Assembly (NCBI RefSeq): GCF_000282895.1 | Contig: NZ_ALBQ01000016.1 | Coordinates: 1 to 37,375 of the forward strand | DNA length: 37,375 nucleotides | Reading direction: 5' to 3' | Source of the DNA: Sphingomonas sp. ATCC 31555 | GTDB taxonomy: Bacteria > Pseudomonadota > Alphaproteobacteria > Sphingomonadales > Sphingomonadaceae | Translations under genes and position numbers: made by a program | In this document: positions 22,285 to 32,168 of the stretch, in pieces | How positions within the stretch are numbered: the stretch's first letter is position 1 | Layout: each line of letters begins with the position of its first letter | Notes under the pieces: model-generated | The model's database searches: none | The model's input: the letters and a program-made list of their open reading frames with translations, nothing else | Told to the model about the DNA's origin: nothing

Positions 22285-24600
22285 TCAGCCTGCCCTTTGC
22301 CCCCTGATGGCCCGGTTCGGTATGCCGTCGAGTTCGATGGATAGCTCCTCCTCGCGGAGAGCTTTAGAGAAAAGATATCCCTGTAGTTCGTTGCAGCCTA
22401 TCGTTCGGAGCAGGGAGCCCTGCTCCATAGTCTCGACGCCCTCGGCTGTGACGGACAGGTTCATCGCGTGACCCAGGGCGATGACCGCTTGGACGATTGC
22501 AATCGCCTCCTGGTCCCGTCCTATCCGCTTGACGAAACTCTTGTCGATCTTGAGACGGTCTACCTTGAATCGTTTGAGGTAGCTCAGGCTGGAATAGCCA
22601 GTGCCGAAATCATCCAGGGCGATCCGGAAGCCTGCGCCGCGCAGGTCATGGAGCGCGGCGCGTACTTCTTCGGCATCATCAATCAGGATCCCCTCGGTCA
22701 CCTCGAGCTCGATCTGCCGTGGATCCACGCCGCAGGTCTGCACGGTGGATCGCACGGTTGCGGCGAAGCCTTCCGCCTTGAACTGGACGGGAGACACGTT
22801 GACCGCCATCGTGAGGCCGGGCCATTGTTTGGAGACGCGGCATGCTTCCGCCAGCACCCAGCCGCCCAGCGCGTGAATCAGGCCCGCTTCCTCCGCGATC
22901 GGGATGAAGAGATCGGGCGTTAGCAGACCCTTTGCCGGGTGATCCCAACGGACAAGCGCCTCCAGCCCGACCACCGTCGCGCCGTTTGCATCCATTTTCG
23001 GCTGATAGGCGACGAACAGCTGCTGCCGGGCGCCGAGCGCCTTTCGCAAATCCTCTTCAAGCTCGCGCCGATTGGCGAGGCTCTCGTCCATCTCCGCGGT
23101 GAAGAAGCGATAGCCGTCGCGGCCGCTGGCCTTGACGCTGTACATCGCAATGTCGGCCTTGCGCAGCAGCTCGGTGCGATCGGAGCTGCGCGGAGTTCCC
23201 GTGGCGATGCCGATGCTGCCCCCGATCTGCACTTCCGATCCGAGAATCGGGAAGGGCTTGCGCAGCTCGGCGAGGCAGGCTTCGGCAAGCGTGCCGAGCG
23301 ATTCCGCCTCGAGATCCTCGGTCAGGCAGATGGCGAACTCGTCGCCGCCCAGCCGCGCCAGCAGCCCGCCGTTGGGCAGCCGGGCCGAGAGGCGGCCTGC
23401 CACGCTCTGGATGAGTTGGTCCCCGGCAAGATGGCCCAGCGTGTCGTTGACGTGCTTGAACTTGTCCAGGTCGATGAGCAGCACGCCGAGCGCCTGCTGG
23501 GCGACATTTCCGGCGGCACCATCGACAACGCGATTGAATGCAGCCCGGTTCGGCAGGGCGGTAAGCACGTCGTGGTTGGCGAGATACTGGGCGCGCGCTT
23601 CCTTCGCCTGAAGCTCGAGCCGAGCGGCTTCCAGCGCACCGATCGAACGGGCATCCCTGAACATCAATCGCCCGACGACGAAGACGAGTGCCGCCAACAA
23701 CGCGATCAGCGCAGCTGCCGCCGCGCCGCCCCGCTTGGCTATCGACCGCAGGATGTCGCGGCCGGGCATGTCCGGCCGCCAGCCGAGATGACCGACCAGC
23801 ATGCCTTGCGACGACCGCAGGGGCACGCTGTACATGCCCGTCTTCGTCGACGCCGGTGCGGACACTATCTGCGCGTCGCGGATACCCCGGATGCGGCTCA
23901 GGTCGCCCATCAGCTTGCCGTCCAGGAAGCGGATGCTGATCAGCATGGGCTGCCGCCCTGGAGGGCCGGTCACGAGCTTGGAATCGGGGATCATCCGCAT
24001 CACGCTGGCCGCGGCCGCACGCCCGGACACCTGTACGAGGTCGGTCGCGTGGAACGCGGCTGGGGAGGTGCGCACCGTGCTGTTCTGCGCCAGTTTTTGG
24101 CCAGGCAAGCGCTCGTGGGTGTTGGGTGCCCGGCGGAGCGAGCCTCTAGCCGCCTGGATCAGCGGGAGCAGCGCCGGTCGGACGCGCGCGAATATCGCCG
24201 GGGTGGCGCGCTCACCGCCTCGCATGGCGTACACCGGCCGGTCCTGGCCGTCGATGATGATGTCGAGCTCATGATTGAACACGTAGTTCAGCCAAACACC
24301 CACGTTTTTGTCGAGCCACTCTGCGTCAGGCTTGGCCTTCTGCACCTCCGCATAGGCAGGGTCCCAGATGGCGACGCCCGCCTGGCTCTGCGCGACGTCG
24401 TCGAGCACCGCGCCCAAGGCCAGATGCACGTCGTTCGCCTGTCGTCCGCGGATTGACTCATCGACCTCAGTGGCCGTCGCCCACAGGCTCCAGGTTCCGA
24501 ACAGGACCAGCGCGGCCGCGAGGCAGAGCGCAGGCGCCGCCACGAAGGCAGTGAACCGCAGAGCAGGGCTGAGAGGGGGAAGGTGAGAACGATGGGACAT
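22285..24600 (-). CDS. Membrane c-di-GMP enzyme: CHASE4-like sensor, GGDEF and EAL domains
   Basis: The product is 771 residues from ATG 24600; a TTG at 24612 adds four. One transmembrane helix lies near residues 15-45 and a second at about 290-312, enclosing a periplasmic sensor of CHASE4 type (DDVAQSQAGVAIWDPAYAEV). The GGDEF domain has intact LARLGGDEFAICL (about 418) but no RxxD inhibition site before it (RLPNG). The EAL domain has GLEALVRWDHP (about 547), VNVSPVQF, ELEVTEG, ALDDFGTGYSSL and AEGVET, all residues needed for c-di-GMP hydrolysis. It may be bifunctional or mainly a phosphodiesterase. Confidence 0.93.
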   Translation of the reverse strand: MSHRSHLPPLSPALRFTAFVAAPALCLAAALVLFGTWSLWATATEVDESIRGRQANDVHLALGAVLDDVAQSQAGVAIWDPAYAEVQKAKPDAEWLDKNVGVWLNYVFNHELDIIIDGQDRPVYAMRGGERATPAIFARVRPALLPLIQAARGSLRRAPNTHERLPGQKLAQNSTVRTSPAAFHATDLVQVSGRAAAASVMRMIPDSKLVTGPPGRQPMLISIRFLDGKLMGDLSRIRGIRDAQIVSAPASTKTGMYSVPLRSSQGMLVGHLGWRPDMPGRDILRSIAKRGGAAAAALIALLAALVFVVGRLMFRDARSIGALEAARLELQAKEARAQYLANHDVLTALPNRAAFNRVVDGAAGNVAQQALGVLLIDLDKFKHVNDTLGHLAGDQLIQSVAGRLSARLPNGGLLARLGGDEFAICLTEDLEAESLGTLAEACLAELRKPFPILGSEVQIGGSIGIATGTPRSSDRTELLRKADIAMYSVKASGRDGYRFFTAEMDESLANRRELEEDLRKALGARQQLFVAYQPKMDANGATVVGLEALVRWDHPAKGLLTPDLFIPIAEEAGLIHALGGWVLAEACRVSKQWPGLTMAVNVSPVQFKAEGFAATVRSTVQTCGVDPRQIELEVTEGILIDDAEEVRAALHDLRGAGFRIALDDFGTGYSSLSYLKRFKVDRLKIDKSFVKRIGRDQEAIAIVQAVIALGHAMNLSVTAEGVETMEQGSLLRTIGCNELQGYLFSKALREEELSIELDGIPNRAIRGQRAG

Positions 24601-25491
24601 GCATCTGCGCAACTAAAGAAGGGTCCGATGCAAGGTATTCAGGCTTCAATATTCAGAACAATTGCAGCCTGCACCGCTTGCGCCTCAGGGTAGGGCGCAA
24701 TCGTTGTTTTTCGGTGAACTGCCACCATGCAGGTGTACCGCGTAGCGATTGTCGTGCCAGGATCCTCCCTCCTTAGAGGTTGCCTAATTAGGGAACGGGC
24801 CGGCCAGCACCGCCACGGCGACCTGTGAAGGGGGAGCGGCAAAAGGGCGGAGAGCACGGCCTCATCGGCAGCTGAGCGCCCAGTTCCAGCCGTTCAGCCG
24901 GCTCACCGAGTCCCCCGAAAGCCGGCGCAGACGGAATGGTGGCAAGGGGTGGCTGCTGGCTACACGGAGTGGCAGGAGCCGACCAACTTACGCCGTTCAG
25001 ACGCGGTGGCAGGAACGTCCGCTCACACCGGAACCGGTCATTCGCAAGGAATCGATACGGTCTGGAATCGGGTCGAAGAAAGAAATCCACATTAGTTAAG
25101 ACATCGTCATTGCGCGAGCGCCGGGACCGGTTGGCCGTCCTGGAACATGGGACCTTGCCGCATAATCGTCTGTTTGGCGCCACGTACTGTTGTGGTCTTC
25201 ACGATGGCCGGGGGCGCACGAGGAGCTTTCGCCGGGGGATGAGAATGTTCGCGGGAAGAGATGTCGATCGGAGCTTCGATAGCGTTAGCCCCGCCCCAGC
25301 CCGCCGGCACCTGCAGTAACGAAGCTGTCGGCTGAACTGCCTGGATTTCAGGGGCCTAGCAGGCGTTAGCCAGAGTACGTAATCTCCCTCGGTTGCACGG
25401 AGCAGGGCGCGCCGTTGGCCGGGACCATCTATAATGAGGGCGTTCTACCGCGCTGCGCGGGTTGCGGCGATGACACCAGAGTGCGTGCTCC
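24601..25491. other. Long intergenic region without a convincing gene
   Basis: Several open frames exist on both strands (for example 24788-25183 minus, 24936-25319 plus and 25107-25310 minus), but none has a ribosome site or recognisable domain. The region must hold promoters of the divergent GGDEF-EAL and chemoreceptor genes. No terminator or repeat stands out. Confidence 0.4.
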
Positions 25492-27621
25492 ATGATCGAT
25501 CTTGTGAACACAACCATTTCGAAGCGCTTGCGGCTGATTGCGACGCTGCCAACTGCTGCGGCGCTGTTGTTCGCGGGAAACATGCTGTTCCACCAGGCCG
25601 CGGCGCGCAGCGAAGCGGCCCAGGTGGCAGCCGGAACCGCGCTTTCGGTGCAGTTGGGCGACTTGGTACACGAACTACAACGCGAGCGGGGTTTTTCCGC
25701 GGGCTTCACAAGCAGCAAGGGGGGCAAGTTCGCCGACGAGCTACTGCGCCAGCGCGAGCAAACCGATCGCCAGGTTGAAAAGCTCAGGGGCATCGGAGCT
25801 ACGGGCTCGCTGCACGAGGTTTCACAGGGGCTGGAGGAGCTCGGCCGGATTCGTGCTGCCATCGAGCAGCGCTCGCTAACGGTTCCGGTGCTTGCGGCGC
25901 GGTACACGAAGATGGTGAATACCTCGCTCCATGCGATCCAGCGACTTGCTACCTCCAACACGTCGAAGTCACAGGCGAAGGCGCAGGCCGCCTATATCTA
26001 CATCATCCAGGGAAAAGAGGCCGCAGGGCTGGAACGTGCGATGGGCGCCACCGGCTTCGGTGCCGGTCGCTTCGATCCGGCGACGTTTCGATCATTCGTG
26101 GGCGTCATTGCGCTGCAGGACGGGGCATTTGCAAATTTCGGGCAGGCTGCGACAGACGCGCAGCGTGGCGCGCTCGATCGGTTATTGGCGGATCCCAGTG
26201 CGCGCATCGTGCAGCAGTATCGTGATGCCGCGTTCGCGGCCGGCGCGTCGGGCGCGTCGCTCGATCAGGATGCTGCGATGTGGTGGAAGGCGGCGACCAC
26301 CCGCATCGAAGCCCTGAAAACGCTACAGGACTCGGTCGCGGCAGGCATGATCGCGGACGCTAACGCGCAGAAGACGCGCGCTGACCTTCTGCTGGCCGGC
26401 GCGGCGCTGCTTCTCCTCGCCATCGGCACGGCCCTGATCTTGCTGGTGCGGCGTATCACCCAGAGCATCATCGCCCCCCTGTCGCAGATCCGTTCCGCGA
26501 CGGATGCAATTGGCCGCGGGGAACTGCGCGGCGATATCGCACTGCCCGGCGGCACCAACGAGCTCAGCGAGTTGGGCAAGAGCGTGGCCGTCCTGCGAAC
26601 CCAGCTTCGGGAGGCGGAGGATGCCAAGGAGGCGCAGACCACGCTGATCGTCCAGAGCGTCGGCACCGGCCTTGCCGCCCTTGCGCGCGGTGATCTCGTC
26701 CACCGCGTGACTACCGAATTGAACGGCCCCTTCGCCATCCTGAAGACCAACTTCAACGCTGCGAGCGAAAGCCTCTGTTCGTTGATCGGCAACACCCTGC
26801 GGAGTGCCGAAGCGATTCGGGCCGGCTCCAAAGAGATTTCGCACGCCGCAGCGGATCTGGCGCGCCGTACTGAAAGCAATGCGGCTACGCTGGAGGAGAC
26901 CTCCGCCTCGCTGGTGGAGGTTGATGCGCGGGTGCGTGCGACCGCCGCTTCTTCCGCCGAGACGATGCGCCGGGCCGACGATGCGATCACCACAATGCAG
27001 CATGGCCGCTCGATCACCAGCCAAGCGGTCGATTCCATGGGCACAGTGGCCATGAGTGCTCGGGACATCGACTCGGTGATCGAGGGGCTGGACAAGATCG
27101 CCTTTCAGACGCGCGTGCTCGCCATGAACGCCGCCGTCGAAGCCGGTCGCGCCGGCGAGGCGGGGCGGGGTTTCGCGGTCGTGGCGGATCTCGTTTCCGC
27201 CCTTGCAATGCGCGCGGAGGAAGAGGCCAAGCGAGCCCGCGAACAGCTGACGGTTACGCAGGCGGGGATCGCCACCGCCGTGGACGCCGTACGACGGGTC
27301 GATGGCGCGCTGGACGCCATCGCGGAAGGCGTCGCGACGGTCCACCAGCTGATCGGTACAATGAGCGACCACAACAATGCACAGTCGGGTTCCCTAAGCC
27401 AGATCACCAGTGCGGTTGCGGATGTCGATCGCGCGACGCAGCAGAACGCCGCCATGGTGGAACAGACGTCGGCCGCTGCGGCGAGCCTTGCCGAGGAGGT
27501 GGAAATCCTGGCCAGCCAGGCGAAGCGCTTCCAGGTGGATTCTGCCAACTCGCGATCGCCCGCAGCGGAGCGATCGCCACGCACGCGACCCCGTCATCAG
27601 AGGGATGCAGTACCGGCATAG
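25492..27621 (+). CDS. Methyl-accepting chemotaxis protein with NIT (nitrate/nitrite-sensing) domain
   Basis: The product is 709 residues. The first transmembrane helix is near 14-34. A periplasmic NIT domain follows (LGDLVHELQRERGFSAGFTS, then KFADELLRQREQTDRQVEKL) to about residue 290. The second helix is near 300-322, then HAMP (IIAPLSQIRSATDAIGRGEL) and a HAMP-like repeat, and the signalling hairpin from about 440. The tip reads DKIAFQTRVLAMNAAVEAGR then AGEAGRGFAVVADLV, with Arg-Val-Leu-Ala-Met instead of the usual Asn-Leu-Leu-Ala-Leu. No CheR/CheB pentapeptide is at the end. NIT domains are linked to nitrate/nitrite signalling. Confidence 0.92.
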   Translation: MIDLVNTTISKRLRLIATLPTAAALLFAGNMLFHQAAARSEAAQVAAGTALSVQLGDLVHELQRERGFSAGFTSSKGGKFADELLRQREQTDRQVEKLRGIGATGSLHEVSQGLEELGRIRAAIEQRSLTVPVLAARYTKMVNTSLHAIQRLATSNTSKSQAKAQAAYIYIIQGKEAAGLERAMGATGFGAGRFDPATFRSFVGVIALQDGAFANFGQAATDAQRGALDRLLADPSARIVQQYRDAAFAAGASGASLDQDAAMWWKAATTRIEALKTLQDSVAAGMIADANAQKTRADLLLAGAALLLLAIGTALILLVRRITQSIIAPLSQIRSATDAIGRGELRGDIALPGGTNELSELGKSVAVLRTQLREAEDAKEAQTTLIVQSVGTGLAALARGDLVHRVTTELNGPFAILKTNFNAASESLCSLIGNTLRSAEAIRAGSKEISHAAADLARRTESNAATLEETSASLVEVDARVRATAASSAETMRRADDAITTMQHGRSITSQAVDSMGTVAMSARDIDSVIEGLDKIAFQTRVLAMNAAVEAGRAGEAGRGFAVVADLVSALAMRAEEEAKRAREQLTVTQAGIATAVDAVRRVDGALDAIAEGVATVHQLIGTMSDHNNAQSGSLSQITSAVADVDRATQQNAAMVEQTSAAAASLAEEVEILASQAKRFQVDSANSRSPAAERSPRTRPRHQRDAVPA

Positions 27622-27844
27622 ATGCGTGCCGGGCCGCCCCCCTTTGCCTGGGGCCTCTACACTGCACGGTTGCAACTTGAGCGCAGGATGGACGCTGAAT
27701 CCGCAGTCGAGCCCTGCTGGTACACCCCCTTGTTCCGGAAGGGCTGTCATCAAGGCTGGCGACACACGCACACCGGAACATCTTTGCCCCGTCGATAGGG
27801 CGTCTAGTCTTCAACTTCGAACGGACGCGGATCTCTTGCTACGA

Positions 27845-27866
27845 AGCGACGCCGGCCGGCGTCGCT
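27845..27866. terminator. Perfect 22-bp palindrome, likely hairpin terminator
   Basis: AGCGACGCC (27845-27853) and GGCGTCGCT (27858-27866) flank GGCC; together they form a perfect palindrome. It is followed on the plus strand by CCTTTC. It is about 225 bp after the chemoreceptor, so it could end that transcript or serve the IS remnant next to it. Confidence 0.5.
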
Positions 27867-27874
27867 CCTTTCAG

Positions 27875-27965
27875 CTATGTGGGTACGGCCCGCGGAAAAT
27901 AGTAGATGCTGCCGCGGCTGATGTCGAGCCGCTGCGCCTGAGCGGCCAGCGGCAGCGTATCACCG
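27875..27965 (-). pseudogene. Fragment of an IS3-family transposase (orfB start)
   Basis: On the minus strand the frame ending at 27875 contains LPLAAQAQRLDISRGSIYYF followed by PRAVPT and a stop. This matches the N-terminal HTH region common in IS3-group OrfB proteins (pattern RQAKLLGISRGSLYY-P). The rest of the transposase is absent. It indicates an old insertion between the chemoreceptor and the diguanylate cyclase. Confidence 0.55.
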
Positions 27966-28114
27966 CTGACAGCTCGGCAATTCACGTATCCCCGCTGTTC
28001 AAACGCCCCGAACAACCTCTGTCCCAGATTACGGTTTTCTAACCCCGAGGGCGCAGGTAGAGCGTGCCCCCCTCGGCTTCGGCCTGCCGTACCCATTGAT
28101 CGGACACGCTTTCC

Positions 28115-29098
28115 ATGTCTCAGATAGAATCGCATTCTGTTCGTTCCGACGACGCGCCTTCCGGCGCAGCGGCCCGGTCGAACGCGAGCGCGGAGGACGC
28201 AGTTTACCGTACGCTCCTCGAATCCACGCGTGCCATCCCGTGGAAGATCGACTGGGCGACCATGCGTTTCGAATATATCGGCCCCCAGATTGCGACGCTG
28301 CTCGGCTGGCCGCAAGACAGCTGGGTCTCGGTGGAGGACTGGGCGTCCCGCATTCACCCGGACGACCGGGAGCATGTCGTCAACTATTGTGTCGCTCAAT
28401 CCATTGCGGGGGTGGATCATGAGGCAGATTATCGTGCGCTCACGCAAGATAGGGGGTTCGTCTGGATCCGCGACGTCGTCCACGTCGTTCGCAACGCCCA
28501 GGGAGATGTGGAGAGCCTGATCGGCTTCATGTTCGACATCAGCGAACGCAAGCGGATCGAGCAGGAATTAGCGAAGATGCAACGGAAGCTGGAAGCCCTA
28601 TCTTTCGAGGACGGACTGACCCGGATCGCGAACCGTCGGCGGTTCGACGAACGGCTCGAAGCCTGCTGGGAGGAGGCGCGTCGCACGCGCCGCCCGCTGT
28701 CGATGATCTTGCTCGACATCGATCATTTCAAGGGGTTCAACGATCTATACGGCCATCTCCGTGGCGACGAGTGCCTCGTGTCGGTCGCCGCCGCGCTGAA
28801 GAAAGTCGGACGCGAACAGGATGTCGTCGCGCGGTTCGGTGGCGAGGAGTTTGTCCTGCTTCTACCCCAGACGGACGAAGCCGCTGCGCTGGATTTCGCG
28901 CGGCGTTGCTGCCATGCCATCGAGGCACTCGCAATTCCCAACGCAGCGTCGGACTGCAGCCCGTTCGTCACCGCGAGCCTGGGCGTCAGCACCGTGGTCC
29001 CGTGCGATGGCCAGCATGTCCGCGACTTCTGCGAGGGCGTTGATCGGCTGCTGTATGGCGCCAAAAAGAACGGGCGGAATCAACTGCTTTCGGCTTGA
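28115..29098 (+). CDS. PAS-GGDEF diguanylate cyclase
   Basis: The product is 327 residues with no membrane helix. A PAS_3-type domain covers about residues 40-145 (WKIDWATMRFEYIGPQIATL, ASRIHPDDREHVVNYC, IGFMFDISERKRIEQEL). A short coiled coil leads to the GGDEF domain: LSFEDGLTRIANRRRFDERL, ILLDIDHFKGFNDLYGHLRG and VVARFGGEEFVLLLP. The inhibition site RxxD is present (REQD, five residues before GGEEF). It should make c-di-GMP in response to a PAS-bound signal. It stands alone with an IS3 fragment upstream. Confidence 0.93.
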   Translation: MSQIESHSVRSDDAPSGAAARSNASAEDAVYRTLLESTRAIPWKIDWATMRFEYIGPQIATLLGWPQDSWVSVEDWASRIHPDDREHVVNYCVAQSIAGVDHEADYRALTQDRGFVWIRDVVHVVRNAQGDVESLIGFMFDISERKRIEQELAKMQRKLEALSFEDGLTRIANRRRFDERLEACWEEARRTRRPLSMILLDIDHFKGFNDLYGHLRGDECLVSVAAALKKVGREQDVVARFGGEEFVLLLPQTDEAAALDFARRCCHAIEALAIPNAASDCSPFVTASLGVSTVVPCDGQHVRDFCEGVDRLLYGAKKNGRNQLLSA

Positions 29099-29328
29099 CG
29101 CGTGCACTACGCGCGGCGCGTTATGGGCAACCCCGGCATCCCCGCACCGTCTGCAGCCGTCGAGGGTCATATCCGAAGCGGCGTGGCCGACGCTGATGCG
29201 ACTCGCTGGCGAACTCGACGAGCTTCTTTACGATCGATGTTGAGATCGCTCGACATGATGCGGAGGCTTAGGCAGCACGCCAACGGATGACAATCCTACA
29301 TCAACCGGATCGGGCGCTGGTGGCATGT

Positions 29329-31689
29329 TCAGGCGACTACCTCCCGCAACGGATGTGCCCGGGGGAGAGCGAAGCAGAAGACAGCCCCGCCCTCGACGCG
29401 GTTCTCCGCCCAAAGTCGCCCACCATGCGCTTCGACGATGGTGCGGCAGATTGGCAGCCCCAAGCCGGTGCCGGTTGTCTTCGTCGTCCGAAACGGCTCG
29501 AACAGGTTGCTGAGCATCGCCTCATCAAGGCCTTCACCGTTATCTGCAATTTCCACCAAGACCTCCTCCTCGGAGACCCTGGTCACCATCCGCAGCCAAG
29601 GCTCCGACCGATGTTGCGTCGCCTCCAATGCGTTACGCGCCAAATTTGTCACGACCTGCTCAAGCTGAAGCGGATCTCCCAATATGGTCGCAGGCTGGGT
29701 GTCGAAGTCACAGTCTAAGGTCGCACCCTTGAAGAGGTTGAAATGCTGGATAGAGGCTCGCGCACTTTCGATGATGGCCGAGAAGCTGATCAACTGGGTT
29801 TCAATTTCTCCGGTCTGTGCGAATGCGCGAATGCGCCGGATGATTCCGCCTGCGCGCTGCGCCTGCACGTTGGCCTGGTCCAATGCATCCAATTCGGCGG
29901 GGTCGGTGTCGGTGCGTGCCTTCGCGATGTACTTGCACGTCGCGATATAGTTGGTCAGCGCCGCGAGCGGCTGATTCAGTTCGTGCGCGAGGGTGGAAGC
30001 GACCGCCCCCATGGCGCTCAACCGCGCAACGCCGAGCAATCGCTCATTGGCCTCTCGGAGCCGCGCCGCTGCTTCGAAATCGCGGGTCACGTCCATCACG
30101 AGGCCGAGCAGCCGGGGCTTGTCGGGTTGCAAGTCGCAACTTCCGTACATTCGAAGCCACCGCTTCCGCTCGTTTGCCGGCAAGACGCTGATTGTGCAGT
30201 CTATCACCCCGCCGGCTATCGCTGCCTTTGACACCGCCGTCGTCAGCAACTCAAACTGATCCTCCGCGATGATTTCTTTCAGGCTTTCGAACGGCAGGGC
30301 GTCCTCCCGCGGTTCCTGCCCGAACAGGCAGGCACTTTCCGCAGAGTGGTGCAGCCGCATTTGCGGCAGGTCGATCTCCCATACCCCTGTGCCACTGGCC
30401 TCCAGCGCGAGACGGAGTCGTCTTTCGCTTTCGGCGAGCGCGTTGCGAGCTTCCACCCGTTCGGTGATGTCGTTGGAAACGGCGATCAGATGGTCGGGGG
30501 TGCCGTCGGGCCGCCGAACGATATTGGTTGCCACGTCCAAGATGCGGCAATTGCCCTGACGGGTGAGGATAGCACGCTCCTCGGAAACATCACAATTTCC
30601 TCCGAGCGCTCCGGCTGAAGGAAGATTTGTGCCATAGGGAGGCGCATTGGGTTCGAGGAGCCGATAGTCGGCACCCACGATCTCTTCCCTGGCATAGCCG
30701 CAAATTTCCAGGCCACGCGCATTCATCTCCAGGTATGTGCCATCAAGCGATAGAAGCGCCACTCCAACACCATGTTGGTCGAAGACGGCGCGATATCGCT
30801 GCTCAGCGATCTTTCGATGCGCGTCCAATCTCCGTTTGTCTGCGAAGGCTGCCAGCAACAGTGTGGACGCGCTGACGACCGCGACAAATCCTTGGGCCAG
30901 CAGTGTCCGGGAGTGCGGGGGCGCAAGGGCGAATGGTCCTAGGCCCAGGCTGGTGCCGCACAGAACGATAAGCGTCACGATTGCAGTAGCGGTCACCGCG
31001 CCGCGGAGGTGATAGACAAGGGCTACGCAGATAAGAGGCGGGTATACCAGCCAAGCGATCGGATCCGTGTCGTTGCGCAGGAATGTCCATGAAGCCACCG
31101 CCGTGGTGATCGCGAGCAGGGAGGCAAGGCCGAGCCAATCCGCAATATGCCATCTCTGCATCGGAGTGGCTGCCCACACGAGTACCAGAGGCGTTGCTAT
31201 CATCATGCCCAGGCCAAAACGTATCCAGCGGCCAACAATCTCCGTCGGCAACTCCACCGGTCTCATCAGCGCTATGCCGACGCCGCTGATCGCCGCGGCT
31301 ACAAGGGACCCTATTGCAACCGCGCCGAGAACCCGGAGCAGCGCTTGCGGTTCAAGCAGGTCGCTCGACTCCACGCTCGTCCGTCCGATGACCCACGCAG
31401 TGCAAATGCCCCCGATCGTCAGGGCGGCGGTTGTCGCAACCGGCTCCACGCCGACGTGAAACGAGTTCAATAGAAGGAAGGCGCAGAATATTCCCATTGA
31501 AACTGCCGGCCACCTTCTGATCCCTCCTGATGTCAGTCCGGCGACGGCGATGCCGATCGATAACGAGATCGGAACCGTTACCTCAAAGACGCGGAACCAA
31601 AGCAGCCAGAACGTACTGGCGGCGAGGCAGCCTGCGAAAAGCACAGCATCATAATGGTAACGATGTATAATCTTCAGCAGATTTGGCAT
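29329..31689 (-). CDS. MASE1-PAS-PAS sensor histidine kinase
   Basis: The product is 786 residues. The N-terminal 285 residues hold about eight transmembrane helices of the MASE1 type. Two PAS domains follow at about 298-412 (GVALLSLDGTYLEMNARGLE) and 425-545 (GVWEIDLPQMRLHHSAESAC). The kinase has the phospho-His569 in STLAHELNQPLAALTNYI, an H-box like FixL/DctB-type kinases, then N-box NLARNALEA, G1 DNGEGLDEA and G2 TGTGLGLPICRT. No response regulator gene is beside it in this window, so the partner is elsewhere. Confidence 0.92.
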   Translation of the reverse strand: MPNLLKIIHRYHYDAVLFAGCLAASTFWLLWFRVFEVTVPISLSIGIAVAGLTSGGIRRWPAVSMGIFCAFLLLNSFHVGVEPVATTAALTIGGICTAWVIGRTSVESSDLLEPQALLRVLGAVAIGSLVAAAISGVGIALMRPVELPTEIVGRWIRFGLGMMIATPLVLVWAATPMQRWHIADWLGLASLLAITTAVASWTFLRNDTDPIAWLVYPPLICVALVYHLRGAVTATAIVTLIVLCGTSLGLGPFALAPPHSRTLLAQGFVAVVSASTLLLAAFADKRRLDAHRKIAEQRYRAVFDQHGVGVALLSLDGTYLEMNARGLEICGYAREEIVGADYRLLEPNAPPYGTNLPSAGALGGNCDVSEERAILTRQGNCRILDVATNIVRRPDGTPDHLIAVSNDITERVEARNALAESERRLRLALEASGTGVWEIDLPQMRLHHSAESACLFGQEPREDALPFESLKEIIAEDQFELLTTAVSKAAIAGGVIDCTISVLPANERKRWLRMYGSCDLQPDKPRLLGLVMDVTRDFEAAARLREANERLLGVARLSAMGAVASTLAHELNQPLAALTNYIATCKYIAKARTDTDPAELDALDQANVQAQRAGGIIRRIRAFAQTGEIETQLISFSAIIESARASIQHFNLFKGATLDCDFDTQPATILGDPLQLEQVVTNLARNALEATQHRSEPWLRMVTRVSEEEVLVEIADNGEGLDEAMLSNLFEPFRTTKTTGTGLGLPICRTIVEAHGGRLWAENRVEGGAVFCFALPRAHPLREVVA

Positions 31690-32168
31690 GGATGCCTCGC
31701 ACCGCCGATCTGCGGCGTTATTTTAGAATTATGTCATTATCGAAGATCGCGCAAGAAACGTACTTCTCGACGAGAAGGGTGCTGATTGGTGGGTCGCGTC
31801 CCTCAACGAGGGTGTGATTGGGTGTGGCATCGGTGACGTGCTTCCCTGAACTCCTCCAGTTTGCGCTACGGCCCTCAATTGAGTCAGCTGCTGCCCGGTC
31901 TCGGAGCACCTGTGCTCACATCGCCACGCATCAGGACCTGCGCCTTGCCATTCGGCTCCCGCCGGATCGGAGCGAACCGCTTCAGCTCCCCGCTCGGAGA
32001 ACCGGTGACTATCGGGGCTCCCAGCCTCGGTGAGAGGCACTTGCTATTGATGTGATGCCCAACCCTCAGGGTCGAGGAGTTCCCGATTGTGCCGTGCGGC
32101 TCGATAAAACCGACAACGGCTTCTGGAGGCGTGATGGAGGCGGCTTAACGGCAGGGCGCGTTCTGCAT
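31690..32168. other. Intergenic region, possible gene remnants
   Basis: On the minus strand around 31880-32040 one frame reads GELKRFAPIRREPNGKAQVL and ends GAPRPGSS, which looks coding-like, but it has no start or recognisable domain. Upstream of the kinase start (31690-31760) the DNA is AT-rich and should carry its promoter. Nothing else can be supported. Confidence 0.35.

Noticed and set aside
22939..24456. 505-codon plus-strand open frame opposite GGDEF-EAL
   Set aside because: The minus frame has all catalytic motifs; the plus frame is an Arg/Ala-rich shadow.
25107..25310. 67-codon minus-strand frame with a plausible-looking C-terminus
   Set aside because: GTG start without ribosome site, no domain and no coupling; kept as unsupported.
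31880..32040. Minus-strand coding-like stretch ending GAPRPGSS
   Set aside because: No start codon or recognisable family; could be a gene remnant but cannot be supported.
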